64,000 bases of DNA from an uncultured Cellulophaga sp. Its GTDB lineage: Bacteria > Bacteroidota > Bacteroidia > Flavobacteriales > Flavobacteriaceae. The stretch's first letter is position 1; each line of letters opens with the position of its first letter. Of this stretch, positions 56,072 to 61,373 are shown piece after piece. A model generated the notes under the pieces. That model ran no database searches. It saw nothing but the letters and a program-made list of their open reading frames with translations, and had not been told where the DNA came from. Location of the stretch: NCBI GenBank assembly GCA_947491225.1, contig CANLIE010000004.1, positions 1-64,000 on the forward strand. The letters are read 5' to 3'. Position numbers and translations under genes: made by a program.

Positions 56072-56104
56072 TACCCTATTTAATTAGTAGGATTTACAAA
56101 AGTA
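56072..56104 (-). promoter_or_regulatory. Promoter and sulfur-regulon operator, site 2
   Basis: On the minus strand a TACTTTTG -7 box (56097-56104) lies one base from the 24-bp operator at 56072-56095 (TACCCTAT-N8-TAGGATTT, forward). The transcription start would fall inside the operator, a repressor-like placement. Confidence 0.6.
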
Positions 56105-56139
56105 AAATTATTTTTGAGAATACATCTTAAAAAACATAT

Positions 56140-56163
56140 AAATCCTATAGTTTTAATAGATTA
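56140..56163. promoter_or_regulatory. Sulfur-regulon operator, site 3
   Basis: It reads AAATCCTATAG-N6-TAGATTA forward, the inverted form of sites 1 and 2, and lies about 45 bp upstream of site 2. Confidence 0.5.
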
Positions 56164-56250
56164 TTAAAAAAGCAGTTTTATTACTAATTATGAAATTGGG
56201 TAAGAAATATTATTTATCAGGAGTCTACAGGGAAAAGAGAAATCCCCTTA

Positions 56251-56658
56251 TTACAATAAATCTGCCAATGTATTGCTACTGTAGATTTCCAAGGCACTAT
56301 CCCTAACCTTTAGCATTAATTTATGTACAGAACATGACACCTCATCTGGGCAATCATCACATTTTTCATAAAAATTAAGACTTACACAAGGCACCATAGC
56401 AATTGGTCCTTCTAATGCTCTTATCACATCTGTCATTAAAATTTTAGATGGTTCTTTTATTAAGTAATAGCCTCCACCTTTACCTTTCTTAGAAGACAAA
56501 ACTCCTGTTCTTCTGAGTGTTAGCAAAATACTTTCCAAAAATTTTTGCGAAATATTATTTTGTTGGGCAACTTCACCAATAGGAATTGGATTCCTATCTT
56601 CTTTTTGTGCTAAGTATGTTAAAGCCTTAAGCCCGTATTTGGTTTTTTTGGATAGCAT
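56251..56658 (-). CDS. Rrf2-family transcriptional regulator
   Basis: The 135-residue product has the Rrf2 winged helix (MLSKKTKYGLKALTYLA, the recognition helix region ISQKFLESILLTLRRTGVL and the wing GKGGGYYL). The C-terminal half has four Cys (C91, C100, C103, C109), similar in number to the cluster- or signal-binding Cys of IscR-like proteins. Rrf2 members such as CymR control sulfur and cysteine metabolism, and this gene adjoins the sulfate assimilation genes. I infer it as their regulator. I start at ATG 56658; the longer frame adds residues upstream of a TATCTTTG promoter box. Confidence 0.9.
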   Translation of the reverse strand: MLSKKTKYGLKALTYLAQKEDRNPIPIGEVAQQNNISQKFLESILLTLRRTGVLSSKKGKGGGYYLIKEPSKILMTDVIRALEGPIAMVPCVSLNFYEKCDDCPDEVSCSVHKLMLKVRDSALEIYSSNTLADLL

Positions 56659-56662
56659 AGTA

Positions 56663-56670
56663 CAAAGATA
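56663..56670 (-). promoter_or_regulatory. -7 promoter box of the Rrf2 gene
   Basis: TATCTTTG on the minus strand ends only 4 bp before the ATG, so the transcript would be leaderless or nearly so. Confidence 0.5.
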
Positions 56671-56723
56671 GGCAAAATTGGAATTTAAAAAACAACAATT
56701 CAAACTAGCAAAAAACACACCAT

Positions 56724-56747
56724 AAACTTACAAATATTTGTAAGTTT
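56724..56747. promoter_or_regulatory. Perfect 24-bp palindrome
   Basis: The half site AAACTTACAAAT is followed directly by its exact complement. The same palindrome occurs at 58959-58982 in copy C. It lies 66 bp upstream of the Rrf2 gene and 106 bp before the core promoter of precursor A, so a regulator could act on either. Confidence 0.65.
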
Positions 56748-56852
56748 AAAATTTAAAACAACTATTCTATTTAAAAAAAAGTAAGAAAAAACTTTGTAGT
56801 ATTAAAAAAAAAAAAAACATCTTTACTGCATCAAAATATTCGCGAAACCATT

Positions 56853-56892
56853 TTGAAAAAATTATTGTATAACTTGGTTTGCAAATTGCAAA
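56853..56892 (+). promoter_or_regulatory. Precursor A promoter with 15-bp palindrome
   Basis: TTG (56853-56855), 18 bp and TTGGTTTG (56874-56881) fit the Bacteroidota promoter with one mismatch. TTTGCAAATTGCAAA (56878-56892), a 7-1-7 palindrome, overlaps the -7 box and the expected transcription start. An operator there would block initiation. Confidence 0.65.
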
Positions 56893-56909
56893 CTGTTAAA
56901 TTTAAAATT

Positions 56910-57143
56910 ATGAATTTAGAAAATTTAGGAGTTGAGGAAATGAACAAAAAAGAAATTATTTGTGCAAATGGAGGAGGAGATATATTTGATGGTGTGACTT
57001 GGTGGGAAGCCAGTGGTCAAAATCCAGTAGTTGGAGTAGCAAATGCAGCATACAATGCAGGAGTAATAGCTGGAAATATTATGGATGAAGCTATGTCGAC
57101 TGGTGTTTCGATGGCAGCAAAGGTTTATTCCTGGTTCGCATAA
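56910..57143 (+). CDS. Double-glycine precursor peptide A (77 aa)
   Basis: The leader is MNLENLGVEEMNKKEIICAN followed by Gly21-Gly22. Counting back from Gly22 as -1 it has Met-12, Asn-11, Glu-8, Ile-7, Ala-4 and Gly-2, the positions of the classical double-glycine leader processed by C39 peptidase exporters. The mature peptide (55 aa from Gly23) is anionic to neutral. It has a Trp pair (TWWE) and a Gly/Ala-rich middle with GVIAG, a GxxxG-type helix contact seen in two-peptide bacteriocins. Upstream TTG codons in frame are not credible: copies B and C have a one-base insertion that breaks that frame. Confidence 0.85.
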   Translation: MNLENLGVEEMNKKEIICANGGGDIFDGVTWWEASGQNPVVGVANAAYNAGVIAGNIMDEAMSTGVSMAAKVYSWFA

Positions 57144-57157
57144 TAAAAAACAATTAT

Positions 57158-57195
57158 AAATTGCAAAGGGTAGTTATACTCCCCTTTGCAATTTT
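57158..57195 (+). terminator. Terminator after precursor A
   Basis: A 13-bp perfect stem (AAATTGCAAAGGG / CCCTTTGCAATTT) with an 11-nt loop is followed by a short T run. Confidence 0.75.
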
Positions 57196-57213
57196 AATGT
57201 TTAAACAAACTTA

Positions 57214-57996
57214 ATGAAGAACAAATTTTTCCCTAATACAATTTTACAATCTATACTAGTTCTTTTAATTGTAATAATTTATTCAGCCATAGCAGTTTCC
57301 ATACTAAAGAAGTTTATTCCAGATATAGGATTAAAAATTACTCTTACATTTGTTTTTTGTATGCTAATGACAATTCTAACTCTTTACATAATAAATATTA
57401 AGAGAAATATAGTATTTGATTACAAAATCAAAAAAATTAACTTCAGCACATCAATATTATCTATTTTTACTTTAATCTTTTTTTCCTTTTCTTTTAACAC
57501 ACCTTTAAATAGACTTATTTATGAATTAGGCTTAAACGATGTATCTAATCCAGAAAATCCATTTAATTCTTTTCTATTTGTTTTATCTACGGTTATTTTG
57601 GCTCCCATTTTGGAAGAAATTATTTTTAGAAGGTTTATTATGGGAGGTCTTTTAACAAATTATTCTGTTAAAAAATCTATAATTGTGTCTACAATTCTTT
57701 TTTCTTTAATTCATATATCTCCACCGCAAATTATAGGAGCTATTTTTTATGGAGCATATTTTGGATTTATTTACTACAAAACTAAAAGTATAATTTTACC
57801 TATATTATTACACTTTACAGCTAATATATCAGGACTAGCTGGAGTTTATTTAAATTATAAATATGGACAAGTACCTATCCAACGAATAAGTGATATTTAT
57901 GGATCATACTCTGTCTACATAATTTTAACTTCGTTAACGTTTTTCTTTCTTTTAACCTATCTACTTAAAAAAAATATAAGAGAGAATTACGAATGA
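57214..57996 (+). CDS. CPBP-family intramembrane metalloprotease
   Basis: The 260-residue protein has about seven or eight membrane segments and the three CPBP (Abi/CAAX) motifs: EEIIFRRF (EExxxR), FSLIH and HFTAN (HxxxN). CPBP proteins beside bacteriocin genes often act in immunity or in processing and export; others are regulated proteases. It has no obvious promoter and may be read from the precursor A promoter past a leaky terminator. Its stop codon is followed directly by module copy B. Confidence 0.85.
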   Translation: MKNKFFPNTILQSILVLLIVIIYSAIAVSILKKFIPDIGLKITLTFVFCMLMTILTLYIINIKRNIVFDYKIKKINFSTSILSIFTLIFFSFSFNTPLNRLIYELGLNDVSNPENPFNSFLFVLSTVILAPILEEIIFRRFIMGGLLTNYSVKKSIIVSTILFSLIHISPPQIIGAIFYGAYFGFIYYKTKSIILPILLHFTANISGLAGVYLNYKYGQVPIQRISDIYGSYSVYIILTSLTFFFLLTYLLKKNIRENYE

Positions 57997-58110
57997 AAAA
58001 TATTCGCGAAACCATTTTGAAAAAATTATTGTATAACTTGGTTTGCAAATTGCAAACTGTTAAATTTAAAAATTATGAATTTAGAAAATTTAGGAGTTCA
58101 GGAAATGAAC
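57997..58110. repeat. Promoter-leader module, copy B (short form)
   Basis: The 114 bp from AAAATATTCGCG to GAAATGAAC match copies A and C almost base for base. It holds only the core promoter, the palindrome, the 5'UTR and the first 12 leader codons. It begins at the first base after the CPBP stop codon. Confidence 0.9.
58017..58056 (+). promoter_or_regulatory. Precursor B promoter with 15-bp palindrome
   Basis: TTG (58017-58019)-N18-TTGGTTTG (58038-58045) and the palindrome TTTGCAAATTGCAAA (58042-58056) are identical to copies A and C. Confidence 0.65.
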
Positions 58111-58257
58111 TTAACAGAGGCTAAAGAAATAGATGGAGGTATAATCCCACTACTTGCATTAGCTGTACAGGTTGCGTGTTATTCAGCAGCTGGAGATATT
58201 ATGTTGAATTTTAGTTCTTATGCAAATGCATTAGATGAGAAAATGAATAATTGTTAA
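58075..58257 (+). CDS. Double-glycine precursor peptide B (60 aa)
   Basis: The leader starts MNLENLGVQEMN like A but ends LTEAKEIDGG, with Met-12, Asn-11, Glu-8, Ala-7, Ile-4 and Gly-2/-1. Only its first half is part of the shared module. The mature peptide has 38 residues (from Ile23): a hydrophobic segment IIPLLALAVQVACYSAAG, then a polar tail ending in Cys. Two Cys residues could form a disulfide. There is no modification enzyme nearby. Confidence 0.82.
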   Translation: MNLENLGVQEMNLTEAKEIDGGIIPLLALAVQVACYSAAGDIMLNFSSYANALDEKMNNC

Positions 58258-58281
58258 ATTAAAAAAATACTATTATATCAT

Positions 58282-58497
58282 ATGAAAAATTTACAACTTT
58301 ATAATGTTATAGAATTAAATAATGAAGATATTACAAAAGTTCAAGCAGGAGACCTATCAGATTTTGGGGAATGGCTAACTGATACAATGGCCTCAGGTTT
58401 TTGTAGAGTTAAAACTTGGTGGAGAAATACACCTAAGGGTTATATTCCTGGTAACAACACTGGATATGATGGTAATGCTATGGGATTACCTGGGTAA
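58282..58497 (+). CDS. Double-glycine-type (Ala-Gly) precursor peptide C (71 aa)
   Basis: The leader reads MKNLQLYNVIELNNEDITKV then Gln-Ala-Gly. From Gly23 as -1 it has Leu-12, Asn-11, Asp-8, Ile-7, Val-4 and Ala-2, the double-glycine register with AG replacing GG. The 48-residue mature part (DLSDFGEWLTDTMASGFC...) is Trp-rich and ends in a Gly/Asn-rich tail (GNNTGYDGNAMGLPG). It shares the B promoter, 24 bp downstream, so B and C could be the two halves of one activity. Confidence 0.78.
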   Translation: MKNLQLYNVIELNNEDITKVQAGDLSDFGEWLTDTMASGFCRVKTWWRNTPKGYIPGNNTGYDGNAMGLPG

Positions 58498-58515
58498 AAA
58501 TCAAAAAAATAAAAT

Positions 58516-58554
58516 GACATGCTTAAAAGTGTTTTTTTTTAAGTGTGTCTTTTA
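58516..58554 (+). terminator. Terminator after precursor C
   Basis: A 12-bp stem with two G-U pairs (GACATGCTTAAA / TTTAAGTGTGTC) is followed by TTTTATATT. Confidence 0.65.
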
Positions 58555-58569
58555 TATTAAGCATTTTAT

Positions 58570-58923
58570 ATGAAAAAATATTTAGTTTTTTTTATAGTCA
58601 CTTTATTAATATTTCTCTTTTTTAGATTACCCTACAGAAATTATATTTACTCTAATGATATTTTTGACTTTTTTATAGCAGATACGGCTCCTAATTTTTT
58701 AACTATTTATTTATTTGTTTTTCTCAAAAAAAGTCAAAAAATAAAATACAATAATTTAGTCTTGATTATTTTTTCTTTTTTAGGTTTAGTCATTTATGAG
58801 TTGTTTATTCAGGTTCATATTTATAAAGGAGCCAGAATAGATTTACTTGATATACTGGCATCTCTAATAGCATCGATTAGTGTTTACTTTATATGTGAAA
58901 AGATTGATGAAATTGGAATTTAA
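58570..58923 (+). CDS. VanZ-like small membrane protein
   Basis: The 117-residue product has about four membrane segments, with a polar segment QVHIYKGARIDLLDILASLIAS reminiscent of VanZ-like proteins. Its last codons (EIGI and stop) coincide with the first bases of repeat copy C, so its C-terminus may have been set by the duplication. Small multi-pass membrane proteins beside bacteriocin genes are frequent immunity candidates. That role is inference from position only. Confidence 0.65.
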   Translation: MKKYLVFFIVTLLIFLFFRLPYRNYIYSNDIFDFFIADTAPNFLTIYLFVFLKKSQKIKYNNLVLIIFSFLGLVIYELFIQVHIYKGARIDLLDILASLIASISVYFICEKIDEIGI

Positions 58924-58958
58924 AAAACAACTATTCAAACTAGCAAAAAACACACCAT

Positions 58959-58982
58959 AAACTTACAAATATTTGTAAGTTT
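58959..58982. promoter_or_regulatory. Perfect 24-bp palindrome, second copy
   Basis: Identical to 56724-56747 (half site AAACTTACAAAT), here 102 bp upstream of the precursor D core promoter. Confidence 0.65.
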
Positions 58983-59083
58983 AAAATTTAAAACAACTAT
59001 TCTATTTAAAAAAAAGTAAGAAAAAACTTTGCAGTATTAAAAAAAAAACATCTTTACTGCATCAAAATATTCGCGAAACCATT

Positions 59084-59123
59084 TTGAAAAAATTATTGTA
59101 TAACTTGGTTTGCAAATTGCAAA
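59084..59123 (+). promoter_or_regulatory. Precursor D promoter with 15-bp palindrome
   Basis: TTG (59084-59086)-N18-TTGGTTTG (59105-59112) overlaps the palindrome at 59109-59123, as in copies A and B. Confidence 0.65.
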
Positions 59124-59141
59124 CTGTTAAATTTAAAAATT

Positions 59142-59300
59142 ATGAATTTAGAAAATTTAGGAGTTCAGGAAATGAACAAAAAAGAAATTATTTGTGCAAA
59201 TGGAGGAGGTATTATACCCGGAGCTATTGCTATGTTTTTTTTTGCAAGAAGAGTTGAGTATGTAAAAAATGGTGGTGGATGGTTTGATTACTATATGTAA
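59142..59300 (+). CDS. Double-glycine precursor peptide D (52 aa)
   Basis: This frame is 52 codons plus stop. The leader differs from A by one residue (Gln9 for Glu9): MNLENLGVQEMNKKEIICAN then Gly-Gly. The mature peptide (30 aa) starts GIIPGAIAMFFFARR and ends GGGWFDYYM. Its IIP start resembles precursor B, and GIIPG is another GxxxG-type element. Because the whole leader is shared with A, the two differ only in their exported part, as if a cassette had been swapped behind a common leader. Confidence 0.82.
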   Translation: MNLENLGVQEMNKKEIICANGGGIIPGAIAMFFFARRVEYVKNGGGWFDYYM

Positions 59301-59333
59301 TTTTATTAACTTATTAAATATTATAAAATAATT

Positions 59334-59498
59334 ATGGAAAATCTAAATGAATTAAATTTAAAAGAATTATCTCAAAAAGAATTATGCAATTGTAGTGGTG
59401 GTTTTTGGGGAATTATAGCTTTGGCTGTAACATCGCTCTCTTTTGCTTACACACTAGGAAAAGATTCATATGCGATACACCCAGAAAGTTTTGTTTAA
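59334..59498 (+). CDS. Double-glycine precursor peptide E (54 aa)
   Basis: The leader MENLNELNLKELSQKELCNC then Ser-Gly-Gly is a textbook double-glycine leader: Leu-12, Ser-11, Glu-8, Leu-7, Cys-4, Gly-2, Gly-1. It is unrelated in sequence to the shared A/B/D leader. The mature peptide is 31 residues: a hydrophobic stretch FWGIIALAVTSLSFAYTLG and the polar tail KDSYAIHPESFV. It follows D by 33 bp under the same promoter and precedes a leaderless paralogue. Confidence 0.85.
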   Translation: MENLNELNLKELSQKELCNCSGGFWGIIALAVTSLSFAYTLGKDSYAIHPESFV

Positions 59499-59515
59499 AT
59501 ATAATATTATCAATT

Positions 59516-59650
59516 ATGAAAAATGAACTTGGAGATCAAAAGATTGTTAACAATATATTCTGGGTTTTAACAGTTACTTTATTAATATTCTACTTGTTCT
59601 ATACATTTGGAAAAGATTCATATGTAATTCATCCAGAAAGTTTTTTATAA
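59516..59650 (+). CDS. Leaderless twin of precursor E (44 aa)
   Basis: The product is MKNELGDQKIVNNIF then a hydrophobic stretch and GKDSYVIHPESFL. The last 14 residues match precursor E at all but three positions (YTFGKDSYVIHPES-type tail), and the FW that opens mature E is conserved. In place of the double-glycine leader it has a charged N-terminus, so it should stay as a one-pass membrane peptide. I infer an immunity protein mimicking its cognate peptide, or a partner subunit. Its ATG lies 17 bp after the E stop. Confidence 0.75.
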   Translation: MKNELGDQKIVNNIFWVLTVTLLIFYLFYTFGKDSYVIHPESFL

Positions 59651-59712
59651 AGTAAAGAATAACTTTATCACTTATTGTAATCTTGAATAAATGCTAAAAT
59701 TATTATTAAATT

Positions 59713-59747
59713 ACAATCACTAAATACTATCATTTAGTGATTGTTTT
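59713..59747 (+). terminator. Terminator after the D-E-F unit
   Basis: A 13-bp perfect stem (ACAATCACTAAAT / ATTTAGTGATTGT) with a 6-nt loop and a following T run ends the third peptide transcript. Confidence 0.85.
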
Positions 59748-59837
59748 AATCAATTAAATTTACTTATGTTGCATTAACATTAGAGTTATTTTTAAACTTA
59801 ATAACACAATTACAACTTAATCTGATTATGATTTATT

Positions 59838-60059
59838 ATGGACAAAAAAATAAAAAAAGATATTATATACTTTGTAATATTTATTCATATCACTACTTTT
59901 TTATTTAGTTATTTTAGCTTAAAAAGTTTTAATGGTACAATTAACGAGACAATTTCTCAAAGTATTGCAATCATTATTGGTTCACTACTAGCAGCATATA
60001 TAGAGTATGTAAGAAGAAAAATTAAAAAAGACAGCGGTAAAGACCATAAAAATAGATAA
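59838..60059 (+). CDS. Small two-pass membrane protein (73 aa)
   Basis: I recognise no family. Two membrane segments (about 9-29 and 39-59) are joined by a short loop, with basic residues at both ends (MDKKIKKD and RRKIKKDSGKDHKNR). The size, topology and location between the peptide genes and their exporter fit an immunity protein, but nothing in the sequence proves it. It has its own space on both sides, after the terminator at 59713-59747. Confidence 0.6.
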   Translation: MDKKIKKDIIYFVIFIHITTFLFSYFSLKSFNGTINETISQSIAIIIGSLLAAYIEYVRRKIKKDSGKDHKNR

Positions 60060-60121
60060 TAAACTTATTGTTAATAAGTATTCATTGCTCAGCAACTTTA
60101 ACATTCTAAACATAAGTAAAA

Positions 60122-60179
60122 ATAAAGAGTTTTTATGAAAATTAAGTATTGTATTACATACTAAAAACACTCTTTATAT
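60122..60179. other. Imperfect stem-loop before the exporter genes
   Basis: ATAAAGAG-TTTTTA (60122-60135) and TAAAAA-CA-CTCTTTAT (near 60161-60177) can pair over a long loop. It may act as a weak terminator for the 73-codon gene or as part of the exporter operon's leader. Confidence 0.35.
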
Positions 60180-60186
60180 TCAAAAT

Positions 60187-61326
60187 ATGAATATTAGCTC
60201 CAACCCCATTCACACCACAGAAAACCTTATTGCAAAAAACACCACCAAGAGTATCTCTATATATGTATTAGTTGTTCTAGTTCTTATTGGTTTTATAATA
60301 AGTCTACCAATTATTAAAATAGATATAAGTAGTCAAAGTCGTGGTATAGTACGCGGGTTGCAAGAAAACATACAGCTTAACACAGTAGTTAGCGGTAAAA
60401 TAATACGTAGCAACCTAAAAAACAACCAAATTGTAACTATTGGAGATACTTTACTAATTATAAACAAAGAAAATCTATACTCACAACAAAAATTAAATGA
60501 TACGCTCTACACTACAAATACATTATATTTAGAAGACATAACTAAATTATTAAAAGGCAAACAAACTAATTTTAAAACAACACTAGGGCAAGAAACCCAC
60601 AATACATTTGTTGTACAATTACAAGAATTACAGCAACGCATTACGCAAACAGAAACCAACTACAACCGTTATAAAAAATTATATAACAAAGCTGTTATTG
60701 CAAAAACAGAAATGGAAACTCATACCAATGAACTTACCAGTGCACAGCAAGCAAAACGTTCTTTTATAAAGCAACAGTATTCTAAATGGGAAACTGAAAA
60801 AAGAGAGCTAAAAGAGCGTATTAAAAACATAGAAAGCACATTAAACAACCTAGATAATGAAGCAGAAAAATATGTTTTAATCGCACCAATAACTGGCACT
60901 TTAGAAAATGTTTTGGGTTTACAAACTGGTTCTTTTGTTAATGCTACACAAACATTAGCCACCATATCTCCCAACGCTAATTTAATCGTAGAAAACACGG
61001 TTAGTCCTAATGATATTGGCTTGTTAAAAATAGGACAAAAAGTGCAGTTCCAATTAGATGCCTTTAACTACAACCAATGGGGTATGGTTTCTGGTAAAGT
61101 ACTAGATATAGACAAAAATATTACAGTGCAGAACAATATGAGTTTTTTTAAAGTACGTTGTAGTTTAGATACTAAACAAATAGGTCTAAAAAATGGGTAC
61201 ACTACTAACATTTCTAAAGGGATGACTTTAACCACACGCTATTTTATAACACAGCGTAGTCTATTTGATTTACTATTTGACAAAGTGGATGATTGGTTTA
61301 ACCCAAAAATAATTGCCCCAAATTAA
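60187..61326 (+). CDS. HlyD-family membrane-fusion protein
   Basis: HlyD proteins link an inner-membrane ABC exporter to an outer-membrane channel. One N-terminal membrane segment (about 25-46) is followed by a split lipoyl/barrel-sandwich domain (RGIVRGLQENIQLNTVVSGKI and the later YVLIAPITGTLENV). Between these lies a coiled-coil hairpin of about 130 residues. The C-terminal beta-barrel contains LIVENTVSPNDIGLLKIGQKV. At 379 residues it is standard. It is followed by the exporter gene after 47 bp. No TolC-like gene is in the window. Confidence 0.93.
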   Translation: MNISSNPIHTTENLIAKNTTKSISIYVLVVLVLIGFIISLPIIKIDISSQSRGIVRGLQENIQLNTVVSGKIIRSNLKNNQIVTIGDTLLIINKENLYSQQKLNDTLYTTNTLYLEDITKLLKGKQTNFKTTLGQETHNTFVVQLQELQQRITQTETNYNRYKKLYNKAVIAKTEMETHTNELTSAQQAKRSFIKQQYSKWETEKRELKERIKNIESTLNNLDNEAEKYVLIAPITGTLENVLGLQTGSFVNATQTLATISPNANLIVENTVSPNDIGLLKIGQKVQFQLDAFNYNQWGMVSGKVLDIDKNITVQNNMSFFKVRCSLDTKQIGLKNGYTTNISKGMTLTTRYFITQRSLFDLLFDKVDDWFNPKIIAPN

Positions 61327-61373
61327 CTTATCTCTTATACTTACTAATACATAAACTACTCTTACAAATAATT

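Larger units (their letters stand above)
56685..56977. repeat. Direct repeat, copy A (promoter-leader module, long form)
   Basis: About 293 bp run from AAATTGGAATTT to the GGAGGAGG of the double-glycine codons. It matches 58910-59209 nearly identically, apart from a few point changes and poly-A length changes. It contains a 24-bp palindrome, the promoter, the 5'UTR and the first 23 codons of precursor A. The right 114 bp also match 57997-58110. Confidence 0.95.
58910..59209. repeat. Direct repeat, copy C (promoter-leader module, long form)
   Basis: The near-identical partner of 56685-56977, in the same orientation. The two copies bracket 1.9 kb holding the CPBP protein, precursors B and C and the VanZ-like protein, so recombination between them would delete about 2.2 kb. 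Confidence 0.95.

Noticed and set aside
56853-57143. A longer 96-residue start for precursor A from a TTG
   Set aside because: The extra residues would be encoded by the promoter and 5'UTR of the duplicated module. Copies B and C carry one additional A before the ATG, which destroys that frame, while the ATG-started leader is conserved in all three.
57214-57996. The CPBP protein as the leader-cleaving protease
   Set aside because: The C39 domain of the exporter already provides the peptidase with all three catalytic residues. A second leader protease is possible but unsupported.
59041-59048. Poly-A length difference between repeat copies as a phase-variable tract
   Set aside because: The A runs differ between copies A (56804 onwards) and C, but they lie upstream of the -33 element outside any reading frame. 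Length differences there are expected from slippage alone, and there is no evidence of switching.
56685-59209. The repeats as a CRISPR array
   Set aside because: There are only three copies, they are of very different lengths (114-300 bp), are spaced by genes and contain promoters and coding sequence.
59405-59650. An 81-codon ORF running through precursor E into its twin
   Set aside because: It needs a TTG inside precursor E in another frame. The two short genes (59334-59498 and 59516-59650) explain the sequence, share homologous tails and each begin with ATG.
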